64,000 nt of DNA from NCBI RefSeq assembly GCF_023074075.1, contig NZ_JADPKT010000022.1, positions 472,405 to 536,404 on the forward strand, given 5' to 3'. Source of the stretch: Bradyrhizobium sp. 138 (GTDB taxonomy: Bacteria > Pseudomonadota > Alphaproteobacteria > Rhizobiales > Xanthobacteraceae). Each line of letters starts with the position of its first letter. Position 1 is the first letter of the stretch. Under the pieces are notes generated by a model. The model was not told where the DNA came from. It did not search any database and saw only the letters and a list, made by a program, of their open reading frames with translations. Positions 16,995-27,206 of this stretch are shown here, in pieces. The position numbers and the translations under genes are program-made.

Positions 16995-17201
16995 TTAGTG
17001 ACGCAGGGTCGACATCTGGGAGGACCGGACAAGCGCCGTTAACGCCAATTGCGCCCGCAGTTCGACCAGGATTTCGGGGGCGACAGGCTGGCGACGCACG
17101 TCGGGCCGCTCGGCGTGCTCCATGGCCGCAATCAACCCCGACAGCCAAAGCCGGCTACCTGCCTCGCTTCGCCAAATCTGGTGCTGCCGTTCTGGCCGCA
17201 T
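16995..17201 (-). CDS. Small hypothetical protein, 68 residues
   Basis: An open frame begins at ATG 17201 after a weak GAGG and ends exactly beside a REP element, which normally lies between genes. The sequence (RSEAGSRLWLSGLIAAMEHA, then APEILVELRAQLALTALVRS) looks protein-like: amphipathic helices, one Trp-rich patch, no low complexity. It could start further upstream at 17360. It is divergent from a 39-residue membrane protein gene. No family recognised; moderate support only. Confidence 0.45.
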   Translation of the reverse strand: MRPERQHQIWRSEAGSRLWLSGLIAAMEHAERPDVRRQPVAPEILVELRAQLALTALVRSSQMSTLRH

Positions 17202-17293
17202 CGCTTGCCTCGTTTCCCTGTTGGCGGACCGCGGGAGACAATTCCCTGCCCGTCCACCTGTTCCGGTCATACCCCCGAAAGAATCCGGGAAGA

Positions 17294-17309
17294 TGTGATC
17301 CACTTCACA
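17294..17309. promoter_or_regulatory. CRP-like box TGTGA-N6-TCACA
   Basis: TGTGATCCACTTCACA matches the CRP half-site spacing exactly. It lies 33 bases before the 39-residue membrane protein gene and between it and the divergent 68-residue gene. Binding by a CRP/FNR-family regulator is inferred. Confidence 0.45.
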
Positions 17310-17342
17310 TAAGTCTGGTCGGCCCTGGCCTAGACCGTCGCC

Positions 17343-17462
17343 ATGAGCAAAGAGACCCAAACCTCATTCGACGTGCAGGACGACCTCCGCACCGATTACG
17401 CCCTGATCGTCACCGGCGTCGGGGCAGCTCTGGTCGCGCTGGTCTACCTCCTGCTGGTCTGA
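17343..17462 (+). CDS. Single-span small membrane protein, 39 residues
   Basis: MSKETQTSFDVQDD at the N-terminus is hydrophilic and acidic. It is followed by a single membrane helix (YALIVTGVGAALVALVYLLL) running to the end, the form of many bacterial small membrane proteins. There is no strong ribosome-binding site. A CRP-like palindrome sits just upstream. The composition is unlikely by chance, but the call rests on this alone. The 296 bases between it and dnaB hold nothing else that I recognise. Confidence 0.5.
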   Translation: MSKETQTSFDVQDDLRTDYALIVTGVGAALVALVYLLLV

Positions 17463-17758
17463 ATCCGAGCCGAAAGCTCCCAGGGTTGCGTCAATTCGCG
17501 CGCCCTCTCCGGTACGTCTGCGCGCCAATCCCATTAGGTTCATGGCTTCAGGATTTTTCCATGGCGCGGTCGGGGCCGCTTCCAGGCCGGCCCGGTTCCG
17601 CGAAAATCCGTCAAGCGCGCTGCGTGGTGCGACTGCCAATCATCCACCATTTTAACTGAGCGGTTGATAGCGGTCAGCTTTCGCTTCCGCTTTGCACCGA
17701 GGCGGCGCTTTATCCCGGCCCCGCATCCGCCCAAGAAAATTGCTAAGCACGTCCGACC

Positions 17759-19267
17759 ATGGCCCTGACTGATTCGAACGTTCTCAAACTTGCGCCCGAC
17801 GCCGGAACCCCCGCCTATCGGAGCGCGCCGCACAATATCGAGGCGGAACAGAGCCTGCTGGGCGCGATCCTGGTCAATAACGACGCCTTCTACCGCGTCT
17901 CCGACTTCCTGGAGGCGAAGCATTTCTTCGAGCCGCTGCACCAGACCATCTTCGAGACCGCCGGCAGCCTGATCCGGATGGGCAAGATCGCGACGCCCGT
18001 CACGCTGAAGACGTTCCTGCCCGCCGATACCGATATCGGCGGCATGACCATCGGGCAGTATCTTGCGCGGCTCGCCGCCGAAGCGACCACCATCATCAAC
18101 GCCCAGGACTACGGCCGCACCGTCTACGACCTGTCGCTGCGGCGCGATCTGATCGGCATCGGCGAGGACATGGTCAATGTCGCCTATGACGCGCCGGTTG
18201 ACTTCCAGCCGCGGGCACAGATCGAGGACGCCGAGCGCAAGCTTTACGAGCTCGCCGAATCCGGCCGCTATGACGGCGGCTTCCAGAAATTCTCGCAGGC
18301 ACTGGCGGTCGCGGTCGATCTCGCTGCCAAGGCGTTCCAGCGCGACGGCAAGCTGTCGGGCATCTCGACGGGCATGCGCGACCTCGACACCAAGATGGGC
18401 GGCCTGCAGCACTCCGACCTCATCATCGTCGCGGGCCGTCCCGGCATGGGCAAGACCTCGCTTGCGACCAACATCGCCTACAACGTTGCGCAAGCCTATG
18501 TGCCGGAACTCCAGGCCGACGGTACCACGAAGGCCGCCAATGGCGGCGTGATCGGCTTCTTCTCCTGCGAAATGTCGGCCGACCAGCTCGCCACGCGTAT
18601 CGTGGCCGAGCGCACCGGTGTTCCCTCCTCCCACATCCGCCGCGGCGGCATCTCGGAAGCCGATTTCGAGAAGATCCGGGAGGTCTCGATCGAGCTGCAG
18701 TCGCTGCCGTTCTATGTCGACGCCACCGGCGGCCTGTCGATCGCGCAGTTGATGGCGCGGGCGCGCCGGCTGAAGCGCCAGAAGGGCCTCGACCTGCTCG
18801 TGATCGACTACATCCAGCTGCTCTCGGGCTCGGGCAAGCGGAGCGATAATCGCGTGCAGGAAATCACTGAGATCACGACCAGCCTGAAGGCGCTGGCCAA
18901 GGAGCTCAACGTTCCCGTCATCGCGCTGTCGCAGCTCTCGCGTCAGGTCGAATCGCGTGACGACAAACGGCCGCAGCTATCGGACCTGCGTGAATCCGGA
19001 TCAATCGAGCAGGACGCCGACGTCGTGCTGTTCGTTTACCGCGAGGAATATTACCTCGCGATGAAGGAGCCCCGCCCAGGCACGCCTGAACACGAGAAGT
19101 GGCAGCTTGACATGAGTCTTGCGCACGGAAAAGCCGAGGTCATCATCGGCAAGCAGCGCCACGGCCCGACCGGCACGGTCGATTTGGCGTTCGAAGCCTC
19201 GGTCACGCGGTTCGGCGACCTTGCGCCTGATAGTCAGCTGCCGGCTCGCAGCGGCAACGACTACTGA
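17759..19267 (+). CDS. dnaB: Replicative DNA helicase
   Basis: Hexameric helicase that unwinds DNA at the replication fork. The N-terminal domain has the usual NIEAEQSLLGAILVNNDAF. The RecA-like domain carries the Walker A GRPGMGKTSLATNIAYN (about residue 227), DLLVIDYIQLLSGSG (Walker B) and LSQLSRQVESRDDKRPQLSDL. The length of 502 residues shows no intein. In relatives it lies close behind rplI; here about 4.5 kb of other genes separate them. Assignment is secure. Confidence 0.98.
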   Translation: MALTDSNVLKLAPDAGTPAYRSAPHNIEAEQSLLGAILVNNDAFYRVSDFLEAKHFFEPLHQTIFETAGSLIRMGKIATPVTLKTFLPADTDIGGMTIGQYLARLAAEATTIINAQDYGRTVYDLSLRRDLIGIGEDMVNVAYDAPVDFQPRAQIEDAERKLYELAESGRYDGGFQKFSQALAVAVDLAAKAFQRDGKLSGISTGMRDLDTKMGGLQHSDLIIVAGRPGMGKTSLATNIAYNVAQAYVPELQADGTTKAANGGVIGFFSCEMSADQLATRIVAERTGVPSSHIRRGGISEADFEKIREVSIELQSLPFYVDATGGLSIAQLMARARRLKRQKGLDLLVIDYIQLLSGSGKRSDNRVQEITEITTSLKALAKELNVPVIALSQLSRQVESRDDKRPQLSDLRESGSIEQDADVVLFVYREEYYLAMKEPRPGTPEHEKWQLDMSLAHGKAEVIIGKQRHGPTGTVDLAFEASVTRFGDLAPDSQLPARSGNDY

Positions 19268-19307
19268 GTTCCTTGAACAGTATCTGTCTCTTGCGTAAAA
19301 CGGCGCC

Positions 19308-20591
19308 ATGACAATGGCGTCCGACCCGAAAATGAACCCGCAATCCGGCCTACTCTCCGCGGAGGCCAATCAGGCTGCCGCGCTCGCAGCCTATGGCGGC
19401 GTCTTGACCGTCGATCTCGACGCCATCATTGCCAATTGGCGCAAGCTCGAGAAGACGGCGGTGCCGGCCGAATGCGCGGCAGTGATCAAGGCCGACGCCT
19501 ATGGCTGCGGCGCCGCCGAGGTCGCGCGTGCGCTGAGCAAGGCCGGCTGCAAGACTTTTTTCGTCGCCACCATCGAGGAGGCGCGCAAGGTGCGCGCAGC
19601 CGTCCCGGAGCCCACGATCTACGTGCTCGGCGGCTATTTCCAGAACACCGGCGAGCACTACGCCAAGATCAATTGCCGGCCGGTGATCGGCGATCTCAAC
19701 GAGCTCGCCGAGTGGGACGTGTTCTGCCGCCGCACCGGCTGGACCGGGGGCGCGGCGGTTCACATCGACACCGGCATGAACCGGCTCGGCCTCACGCTCT
19801 CCGAAGCGCAGGCCATCATCCCCCGCATCAACGCCGGCGATCACGGCATCACACTGGTGATGAGCCATCTGGTCGCGGCCGAGCAGCTCAACAGCCCGGT
19901 GAACGCCAAGCAGCTGGCTTCCTTCCGCGCTATCGCCAGCGAATTCTCCGGCGTGCCGGCGGCGCTCGCCAATTCCTCCGGCATCTTCCTCGGCGCGCCG
20001 TTCCAGTTCGACCTGGTGCGGCCGGGGGCTGCGCTCTACGGCGTCAACCCGACGCCGGAGGCCGACAATCCGATGCAGCCGGTGGTCGACCTCAAGGCAC
20101 GCATCGTGCAGACCCGCACCATCGAGCGCGGCGAGAGCGTCGGCTATGGCGGCACCTGGACCGCGCGGCGGCCGACGAAACTCGCGATCATCGCAGTCGG
20201 TTATGCCGACGGCTATTTCCGCGCCGCCAGCTCCAATGACGGCACCCGCGGCGCCGAGGTCATCGTCGCCGGCAAGCGCTGCCCCGTCGCAGGCCGCATC
20301 TCGATGGATCTCATCGCGATCGACATCACCGACCTGCCGCCGAATGCGGCGCGGCGCGGCCATATGGTGACGCTGCTCGGCGAGGGCATCACCGTCGACG
20401 AGCTCGCGCATCATTTCGGCACCATCGGCTATGAGGTGCTGACCAGCCTCGGCCACCGCTATGCGCGCGTCTACAAGGGCGGCAATGTGGAGGAGCCGCT
20501 GGCAAAGCCGGAGCCCGCGCAAGCGGCCGGGCAGCCGCCCTCACCGCCGCCGATCGAACAGCCAGCGGCCCCGCCGCCGCTGCCGGGCTAG
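19308..20591 (+). CDS. alr: Alanine racemase
   Basis: PLP enzyme interconverting L- and D-alanine for peptidoglycan. The PLP lysine is in AAVIKADAYGCGAAEV. The second catalytic tyrosine region is near VGYGGTWTA, and the conserved RISMDLIAID is present. The N-terminus is extended by about 30 residues compared with E. coli Alr. A proline/alanine-rich tail of about 35 residues (EEPLAKPEPAQAAGQPPSPP) follows the fold and is not needed for catalysis. It lies 40 bases behind dnaB, the usual rhizobial order. Confidence 0.95.
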   Translation: MTMASDPKMNPQSGLLSAEANQAAALAAYGGVLTVDLDAIIANWRKLEKTAVPAECAAVIKADAYGCGAAEVARALSKAGCKTFFVATIEEARKVRAAVPEPTIYVLGGYFQNTGEHYAKINCRPVIGDLNELAEWDVFCRRTGWTGGAAVHIDTGMNRLGLTLSEAQAIIPRINAGDHGITLVMSHLVAAEQLNSPVNAKQLASFRAIASEFSGVPAALANSSGIFLGAPFQFDLVRPGAALYGVNPTPEADNPMQPVVDLKARIVQTRTIERGESVGYGGTWTARRPTKLAIIAVGYADGYFRAASSNDGTRGAEVIVAGKRCPVAGRISMDLIAIDITDLPPNAARRGHMVTLLGEGITVDELAHHFGTIGYEVLTSLGHRYARVYKGGNVEEPLAKPEPAQAAGQPPSPPPIEQPAAPPPLPG

Positions 20592-20607
20592 CCGCCAGGG
20601 GGGATGC

Positions 20608-20744
20608 GTGTGCCCCGGACGCTGCGCAATGCGCCGCGCTTCGCGGCGTAGTGCGCTGCAGAGCCGGGGCCCATCTTTCCAGATTGAACCGCTGGGTCCC
20701 GGCTCTGCGCCGCATCGCTTCGCGTTGCGGCTTGTCCGGGACAC
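20608..20744. repeat. Nested inverted repeat between convergent genes
   Basis: Outer arms GTGTGCCCCGGAC / GTCCGGGACAC and inner arms GCAGAGCCGGGGCCCA / TGGGTCCCGGCTCTGC (20658-20673 and 20693-20708) give a large nested hairpin. This is the form of a dispersed Bradyrhizobium intergenic repeat. It probably also separates the transcripts of alr and the small cysteine-rich gene. Confidence 0.65.
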
Positions 20745-20757
20745 AAGGCTGGCTAGC

Positions 20758-20976
20758 TTACTTCTTCTTCCTGCTATCCAGCGCCGTCTTGCAGGTCGCG
20801 CTGAGCTGGTCGCGCTTGGCGTTGAGGCAGGCGACGATGCCGCCACCCGGCGCGATGCCGGCGCAGAATTTGTCATAGTCCGCCTTGCACGCGCCGCGCG
20901 TTTCGGCTGACTGTGCCGAAGTGGCCCCGGAGAACGCGACAGCGACGACGATCACGGCAAAGTTCAACTTGGACAT
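20758..20976 (-). CDS. Small exported cysteine-rich protein
   Basis: 72 residues: a signal peptide (FAVIVVAVAFSGATSAQSAE) and a mature part of about 50 residues. The mature part has four cysteines in the pattern GACKADYDKFCAGI...GIVACLNAKRDQLSATCK. That spacing matches the cysteine-rich repeat (GLG1-type) family found in small periplasmic proteins of rhizobia. It likely folds with two disulfides. Function unknown. It is divergent from the exonuclease gene, with about 40 bases between the starts. Confidence 0.8.
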   Translation of the reverse strand: MSKLNFAVIVVAVAFSGATSAQSAETRGACKADYDKFCAGIAPGGGIVACLNAKRDQLSATCKTALDSRKKK

Positions 20977-21016
20977 TGTGTCTCCGGTATGGGGCGGCAG
21001 GAGCCGGCAGCTCTAC

Positions 21017-21787
21017 ATGAAGATCGCGACATTCAACATCAACAACATCAACCGCCGCCTGCCCAATCTGTTGGCATGGCTGCGCGCGGCAAAGCCCGAT
21101 GTCGTCGCACTTCAGGAATTGAAGGCAAGTGATGGCGAATTTCCGGCGGCCGCGATCGGAAAGGCCGGTTATGGCGCGGTGTGGTGTGGACAAAAGACCT
21201 GGAACGGCGTCGCCATCCTCGCCCGCAAGGCCGAGCCCATTCTCACCCGCGACCGCTTGCCTGGAAAACCCGACGATCACGAAGTCCGCTACATCGAGGC
21301 CGCCGTGCGCGGCATCATCGTCACCAGCATCTATCTGCCCAACGGCAACCCGCAGCCGGGACCGAAATTCGACTACAAGCTCGACTGGTTCGCACGCCTC
21401 AGGCGCCACGCCAAAACTTTCATCAAGCAGGACCTGCCGGTCGTGCTCGCCGGCGACTACAACGTCGCGCCCACGGAGATCGACATCTATCCGACGCGCT
21501 CATGGGACAAGGATGCCCTGATCCAGCCGAAGAGCCGCGCGGCCTTTGCCTCACTCGTTGAACAAGGCTGGTGCGATGCGATCCGCGAGTTGCATCCGGG
21601 CAAGCGCATCTACACCTTCTGGGACTACAAGCGAAACCGCTGGCCGCGCGATGCGGGCCTGCGGCTCGATCATCTCCTGCTCAGCCCTGCCCTCGCCCCG
21701 CGTCTGGTCAAAGCCGGCGTCGACAAAACTATCCGCGGCGAGGACGGCGCCAGCGATCACGCGCCGGCATGGGTGGTGTTACGGTGA
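21017..21787 (+). CDS. xth: Exodeoxyribonuclease III
   Basis: AP endonuclease / 3'-5' exonuclease in base excision repair. The start at 21017 gives the canonical MKIATFNINNINRRLPNLL. The EEP-fold motifs are KPDVVALQELKA (metal-binding Glu), SIYLPNGNPQPG, VLAGDYNVAPTEIDIY (Asp, Asn) and GASDHAPAWVVL (Asp-His). The 256 residues match XthA. Further upstream frame is noise. Assignment is secure at the family level. Confidence 0.94.
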   Translation: MKIATFNINNINRRLPNLLAWLRAAKPDVVALQELKASDGEFPAAAIGKAGYGAVWCGQKTWNGVAILARKAEPILTRDRLPGKPDDHEVRYIEAAVRGIIVTSIYLPNGNPQPGPKFDYKLDWFARLRRHAKTFIKQDLPVVLAGDYNVAPTEIDIYPTRSWDKDALIQPKSRAAFASLVEQGWCDAIRELHPGKRIYTFWDYKRNRWPRDAGLRLDHLLLSPALAPRLVKAGVDKTIRGEDGASDHAPAWVVLR

Positions 21788-21932
21788 CCCTCACCACAAA
21801 TTCCTGCCGTCGATGACGGTCACAGGCACCGCATCCAGATCGAAATCGTCGAGCAGGCGCGCATTCGCCTGCTGTCAGCATCTTGCCAGCAGCGAGGAAC
21901 CAGCCTTGCCCAATGTGGGCCCTGCGGCACCG

Positions 21933-22304
21933 CTATTCCCCTGCATACCTCGCGGTCAGTGAGTGCCCGTGCAGGCTTCCCGAGAAGACGACGATCGCTT
22001 TTGACGAAGGTTCCGCTTGAAGCTTCCCGGTCATCAAGTTCGGACTGGCGGGGACAAGCGGAACTGTCACCGTCTTGCCGCCGTCTTGAATTGTCGCGCG
22101 TCCGCGCATGTCCTTTGTCGAAAGCGGCGAGCCGTCGTCGTCTCCCACATAGAAAACGACATCCAGGCCCTTCCGCACAAACTCGATCGGATGCCCTTGC
22201 GACTTGACGACCGGACCGCCATTGCTGCCCTTCGTCTGTGCAGCAGCAAGTTGGGGCATGGCGGCGATCAAGGTGACAACGGCCGGGAAGATGTATTTTC
22301 GCAT
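21933..22304 (-). CDS. Small periplasmic protein of the RND efflux operon
   Basis: 123 residues beginning with a signal peptide (KYIFPAVVTLIAAMPQLAAA-QTKG). The mature part of about 100 residues is rich in beta-strand patterns (VFYVGDDDGSPLS, RATIQDGGKTVTVPLVP, AIVVFSGSLHGHSLTARY). It follows the RND pump gene after 30 bases and is the last gene of the efflux operon. Small periplasmic helpers (for example CusF-like proteins) occur in such operons, but this one lacks an obvious Met/His cluster. Function unknown. Confidence 0.75.
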   Translation of the reverse strand: MRKYIFPAVVTLIAAMPQLAAAQTKGSNGGPVVKSQGHPIEFVRKGLDVVFYVGDDDGSPLSTKDMRGRATIQDGGKTVTVPLVPASPNLMTGKLQAEPSSKAIVVFSGSLHGHSLTARYAGE

Positions 22305-22334
22305 CGTTGGTTTCCTTTGGCGGTTGGTGCGGAA

Positions 22335-25300
22335 TCAGTAGGCTTCCGCGGGGGTGAGCATTGCAGCGCGTTCTGCCAGCAAGCGGTCCAGCGGTTTCTT
22401 GCCGAGCATCAGAAACAGGATGGGGGTCACGAGGGCATCGAGTGCCGTGGTGCTCAGCAGACCGCCGAAGATCGTAACGGCGACCGGGTGCAGGATTTCG
22501 CGGCCCGGTTCGTCCGCGCCGATCAGGAGCGGGGTCAGCGCAAGTCCGGCGCAAAGTGCAGTCATCAAGACGGGGCTGAGGCGTTCCATGCTGCCCCGGA
22601 CGATCAGGCCAGTCCCGAAACGCTCGCCTTCGTGGATGGCCAGATTGATGTAGTGGGAGATCTTCAGAATGCCGTTGCGCGCGGAGATGCCCGCAAGGGT
22701 GATGAAGCCGATCATCGACGCAACCGACAATGGCTGACCAGCGATCTTTAGACCAGCCACGCTGCCGATCAGGGCCAAGGGAATGCCGCCCATGATGATG
22801 AACGCCAAGGCTAATGATCGGTACCGGCTGTAGAGAACGATGAAGATCATTGTCAACGATGCGAGCGACAGGATGCCGATGCGCCAGGAGGCCTCCTGCT
22901 GCGCCTTGAATGCACCCTCGAGACTGGTGGTGTAGCCCTGCGGGAAATCCAGCTGCGAAACGGCTCTTTGGATATCGGCGGCAATGGCGGCGATGTCGCG
23001 GCGACCGTCACCATTGCCATAGATCACGATTCTGCGTTGAGTCCCCTCGCGCTGGATCTGGTTCGGACCATCGGTCTCGACGACCTCGGCCAGCACGCTC
23101 AGCGGCACGAATTCAAGGCCGGTCGGGATGAGAAGGTGCTGCAGTCCAGTCGTCGATCGGTCCTGCTCCGAAAGGCGCATCACGACGTCGAAGCGGCGAT
23201 TGCCGTCCACGATCTGGGAGACCTTTCGGCCGTTCGACAGCGTATCGAGCGCCTGTGTGATCGCGGCCGGCGTCAAGCCATGAAGAGCGGCGCGGGCATG
23301 ATCGACCTGGACCCGCACCTGGGGAATGAGGACCTGCTTCTCGACCTGAAGATCGACCAGCCCCGGAATCGTCGAGAGGCGCTGGCGCGACGTTTCGGCC
23401 AGCCGTCGTAGCATCTCAATGTCCTGCCCGTAGATCTTGAGCACGATCTGGGCGCGGATACCCGATTGAAGATGATCGAGCCGGTGACTGATGGGCTGCC
23501 CGATAGCAACCGACGCCGGCAACCCCGATAGAGCTTCGCGCATGTCCGCGTAGATGTCCGCCTTCTCACGCTTCGACCGAACGAGATCGACATCCATTTC
23601 GCTGTAATGGACGCCCTCGGCGTGTTCATCGAGCTCCGCGCGGCCGGTGCGGCGGCCGACGGATTTCACTTCCGGCACCTTTGCAATCAATTGCTCGGCC
23701 AGCAATCCGAGCCGGTGCGATTCAGCGAGCGAAATGCCAGGATTGTATTGCAGCGACAGAACAAGCGTCCCTTCGTTGAAGGGCGGTAGAAAACTGCGTG
23801 GCATGAGGCTTGCCGCGTAGAAGGCCATCACGACCGCTGCCGCGACCGAGCCGAGCACAAGTCCGCGCCGCGCGAATGCCCAGCCAAGCAGGCGTTGGTA
23901 CGCCTGCTTCAACCCACGCACGACGGCACTTTCGCTCTCGCCTGAATGAGCTCGCCCGGAAAGCAGATAGTAGGACAAGACAGGCGTTACCGTTACCGAG
24001 GTTAGCAGCGATGCGAGTATCGACACCACATAGGCAATGCCGAGTGGCGTGAACAGCCGGCCTTCGATTCCTGGAAGTGCGAACAATGGCACGAAGACGA
24101 GGACGATGATCATCGTCGCATAGATGATACCGGAGCGGACTTCCTGGCTCGCTTGAGCGATCACTTCGAGAACAGGCCGCGGCGCGGCTGAAGCGGCATT
24201 CTCCCGCAGGCGCCGCAGGATGTTCTCGACATCCACCACGGCATCGTCGACCAGCTCGCCAATGGCGATGGCAAGGCCGCCGAGGGTCATCGTGTTGATC
24301 GTGAGGCCGAAGGCGCGGAATACCAGGGCGGTGACGAGGATCGATAGCGGAATGGCTGTGAGCGAGACGAACGCGGCCCGTCCATTCATCAAAAAAATGA
24401 AGAGAACCACCGCGACAACAACGGCCGCCTCGACCAGAACCCGCTGGACATTATGGATCGACGTCTCGATGAAGGTGGCCTGACGGAATTGAACGTTGGT
24501 GACGCTGATCCCTGCTCGCATGGTACGTTGCAGATCGGCGAGCGTCGTCTCGATATTCCGGGTCAAGGCGACCGTGTCCGCCGCCGGTTGCTTCATCACG
24601 CTGACGATGACTGCCGGCTTCCCATTGTAGCCGGCGTCACCCCGCTTGGTGCGCGCGGCAAAATCCACCTTTGCGACCTGCTTCAACAGGATCGGCTGCC
24701 TATCCTGTGTCGCAACGACGGTGTTGCCGAGGTCCTCGATTTGCTTGGTGAGGCCGACGTTGCGGATCAGATATTCGCGGCCGTGCTGGTCCACGAACCC
24801 GCCACCGCTGTTGGTGCCGAATCTGGCCACCGCCTGCTCGATCTGGTCATGGGTGATGCCGAGGGCCTGCATGGTCGCGATGTTCGGGCTGACCCGGTAC
24901 TGTCGAACTTCTCCACCGATCGGAATGACCTGAGCCACTCCCGGAATGGCAAGCAATTGCGGGCGGACGACGAAGTCTGCGATCTCGCGAACTTCCATGG
25001 GGGAAGCTCTGCCGTCGCTGGTCAGCGCGATCAGCATGATTTCACCCATGATCGACGTCACCGGCCCCATCTGCGGATTGACGGAGGACGGCAGTTGCTC
25101 GCGGATCAGCGCCAGCCGTTCTGAAACGAACTGTCGGGCGCGGTAGACGTCCACCCCCCAGTCGAACTCGACATAGACGATTGAGAGTCCGACGCCCGAG
25201 ACCGACCGGACACGAATGACACCAGGCATGCCGTTCATCGACGTTTCGATCGGAAACGTCACAAGCTGTTCGACCTCCTGAGGCGCCAGTCCTTCGGCCT

Positions 25301-25454
25301 CGGTCAGAATATTGACGGTCGGACGGTTGATGTCGGGCAGAACGTCGACGGAAATGCTCGGCAGGACAAGCAGGCCATAGCCGACAAGCACGGCAGCAGC
25401 CGCCAGCACGAACAGGCGATTTCGCAGGCTCGCCGTGACGATGAGCTTGAACAT
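22335..25454 (-). CDS. Heavy-metal-type RND efflux pump (CusA/CzcA family)
   Basis: A 1039-residue inner-membrane proton antiporter that exports substrates to the outside together with an adaptor and an outer-membrane channel. The N-terminus ([21 protein letters not shown], then [20 protein letters not shown]) and the TM4 signature [21 protein letters not shown] are of the HME class rather than the drug (HAE) class. The two acidic residues in ELVDD and the DVEN segment are in the proton-relay position. The GELVDD variant differs from the classic CzcA and CusA signatures, so the metal (or other cation) cannot be named. No outer-membrane factor gene is next to it. Confidence 0.93.
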   Translation of the reverse strand: MFKLIVTASLRNRLFVLAAAAVLVGYGLLVLPSISVDVLPDINRPTVNILTEAEGLAPQEVEQLVTFPIETSMNGMPGVIRVRSVSGVGLSIVYVEFDWGVDVYRARQFVSERLALIREQLPSSVNPQMGPVTSIMGEIMLIALTSDGRASPMEVREIADFVVRPQLLAIPGVAQVIPIGGEVRQYRVSPNIATMQALGITHDQIEQAVARFGTNSGGGFVDQHGREYLIRNVGLTKQIEDLGNTVVATQDRQPILLKQVAKVDFAARTKRGDAGYNGKPAVIVSVMKQPAADTVALTRNIETTLADLQRTMRAGISVTNVQFRQATFIETSIHNVQRVLVEAAVVVAVVLFIFLMNGRAAFVSLTAIPLSILVTALVFRAFGLTINTMTLGGLAIAIGELVDDAVVDVENILRRLRENAASAAPRPVLEVIAQASQEVRSGIIYATMIIVLVFVPLFALPGIEGRLFTPLGIAYVVSILASLLTSVTVTPVLSYYLLSGRAHSGESESAVVRGLKQAYQRLLGWAFARRGLVLGSVAAAVVMAFYAASLMPRSFLPPFNEGTLVLSLQYNPGISLAESHRLGLLAEQLIAKVPEVKSVGRRTGRAELDEHAEGVHYSEMDVDLVRSKREKADIYADMREALSGLPASVAIGQPISHRLDHLQSGIRAQIVLKIYGQDIEMLRRLAETSRQRLSTIPGLVDLQVEKQVLIPQVRVQVDHARAALHGLTPAAITQALDTLSNGRKVSQIVDGNRRFDVVMRLSEQDRSTTGLQHLLIPTGLEFVPLSVLAEVVETDGPNQIQREGTQRRIVIYGNGDGRRDIAAIAADIQRAVSQLDFPQGYTTSLEGAFKAQQEASWRIGILSLASLTMIFIVLYSRYRSLALAFIIMGGIPLALIGSVAGLKIAGQPLSVASMIGFITLAGISARNGILKISHYINLAIHEGERFGTGLIVRGSMERLSPVLMTALCAGLALTPLLIGADEPGREILHPVAVTIFGGLLSTTALDALVTPILFLMLGKKPLDRLLAERAAMLTPAEAY

Positions 25455-25463
25455 GCGCGGCTC

Positions 25464-27155
25464 CTACCGGATCTGGTTGATGAGGTCGGTGCCGCGGACG
25501 ACAATACGCTCACCTCCGCTGAGGCCGGATACAATCATCACGCGTGCGGCGTCCACCGGAAGAACCCGTATCGGGTGTGGCTCGAAACGCTCGGCGGCCG
25601 TGTGCAGCCAGACAATGTTCTCCCCGTTGCTGCTTCGCGCGACAGCGTCGCGTGGAAAGATCAGGCCGGAGACGGACGCGCCGCTCTGAAGCATCACGTT
25701 CAGCGGTTGGCCGATGTTGAGACCTGCCGGCGGCTCCGGAATGGCGAACTGAACGACGGACGCATGCTGCCGCAATGCGCGGCTCGTTCCGACATAAGAC
25801 AGCGCAATCGTCTGTCCGTTGGGCGTGATCACCGTCGCCGCGTCGGGAGCCTTCAGCCCGATGTCCTCATAGGCCAGCGCTTCAACCCACAGGCTCCCGG
25901 GGTCGGCGATCTGGAAGAGAATGTCCTGCGGCTGAATCACCTGCCCCGGCACGACCTTGGCCGCGGTGATGATGCCATCGGTGGATGCGCGCAACTCCTC
26001 AAAGCCGGTGCGGGAGTTGCGAACGGTTTCGCGGCGCGCCCGCAGCCCTTCCAGCTCGCTTTCGAGGTCGTTGACTTGCCCCTGCGGCACCGCACCGCGC
26101 TCTGCCAATGGCCGCAGGCGGCGGAGCTTGTTCTCGGTGATTGCCATCAACTGTTCGATCTCGCCGACCTTTTCGAGAATCGTCGTGCGGTCCGCGACCG
26201 GTAAATGCGGCTCGATCTGGATGAGAACGTCGCCTTTCGCGACCGTTTGCCCGATGCGCGGTATCGCGCCGCCATTTGGAACGACGCGGCCGCCATAGAT
26301 GCTTTGCACGATGCTGCTGCGGTTTGGATCGGCGATGACGCGGCCGATCAGGTTGACGGCGGGGCGGATCGTCTGCAGTTCGGCCACCGCAGTGCGGACA
26401 TCAAGCAACCGCTGAGTGGATTTGGCGGCGAAGGCGGAGCCGTCTTGCAGGCGCCTCGGCGCATCGCTCAGCGCCGGTGGTTCGGGTGGACCAGCAGAGT
26501 TCGCACCGGTCTGACCTTCGTCAAACGACGCCGCGGCGAGAACAACTGCTATGGCCGACACCACCGCCGAGACTGTCGCCGCAATTCTGCGGCCCGACCG
26601 TAGTGAATAGCCCAAAAGCAGACCAAAGCCGGCAGCAGCAACGGCAAACGCTGTCACGAGACGACTGGAGGAAAGCCAGCCATGCTCATACGCTCGAGGC
26701 GGACTGGCCGGCTGCGGCGCGGCCAGTGAGTCCACCAGGAGATCGTCGCCCTTTTGGGCGGACACCGAGAAGATGATTTCCACCGATCCGGCTGGCCGCC
26801 CAGGCATGGCAAATGTGTAGAAACCGCGTCCTGCTTTCGAGGCTTCGACGGCGGCGGAATCGCCGATTGTCACCTGCAAGGTGGCATCCGAGACCGGCTC
26901 GTTGGTGACGGCATCGTCAAGGTAGATCGAAAGCTGGTTGTCCCTGAGGATCCCGACGATCTCGTAAAGCTCGGATCGCGCAGCGACCCTCGGATAAGCG
27001 GATGACACCACGGGAGCCTTGTCGGCCTCTCCGTGGTCGTGCCCCTCATGTGCGCTGGAGCGGGCGCAGCCAAGCATCAAGCTCGCCAGGCATGCGAGGA
27101 CCGCCAGGCCAAGCCGCGCGAGCCGCCCTTTCGGGCAGCACTGTATCGTCAACAT
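25464..27155 (-). CDS. RND adaptor (membrane-fusion) lipoprotein, CusB/CzcB-like
   Basis: 563 residues, clearly longer than usual adaptors. It starts with a lipoprotein signal (CLASLMLGC) followed by the histidine-rich stretch SSAHEGHDHGEADK, a likely metal-binding site. An extra N-terminal beta domain and a membrane segment follow (VTAFAVAAAGFGLLLGYSL and IAATVSAVVSAIAVVLAA). Then comes the normal adaptor: barrel-sandwich (VLIQIEPHLPVADRTTILEK), hairpin helices (NDLESELEGLRARRETV) and the beta barrel with GLNIGQPLNVML. Ten bases separate it from the pump gene. It likely joins the pump to an outer-membrane channel encoded elsewhere. Confidence 0.9.
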   Translation of the reverse strand: MLTIQCCPKGRLARLGLAVLACLASLMLGCARSSAHEGHDHGEADKAPVVSSAYPRVAARSELYEIVGILRDNQLSIYLDDAVTNEPVSDATLQVTIGDSAAVEASKAGRGFYTFAMPGRPAGSVEIIFSVSAQKGDDLLVDSLAAPQPASPPRAYEHGWLSSSRLVTAFAVAAAGFGLLLGYSLRSGRRIAATVSAVVSAIAVVLAAASFDEGQTGANSAGPPEPPALSDAPRRLQDGSAFAAKSTQRLLDVRTAVAELQTIRPAVNLIGRVIADPNRSSIVQSIYGGRVVPNGGAIPRIGQTVAKGDVLIQIEPHLPVADRTTILEKVGEIEQLMAITENKLRRLRPLAERGAVPQGQVNDLESELEGLRARRETVRNSRTGFEELRASTDGIITAAKVVPGQVIQPQDILFQIADPGSLWVEALAYEDIGLKAPDAATVITPNGQTIALSYVGTSRALRQHASVVQFAIPEPPAGLNIGQPLNVMLQSGASVSGLIFPRDAVARSSNGENIVWLHTAAERFEPHPIRVLPVDAARVMIVSGLSGGERIVVRGTDLINQIR

Positions 27156-27206
27156 GGAAAATCCCTTCAGACATGCGAAACGGCGGCGGCCGGAAGGCCG
27201 CCCGAA

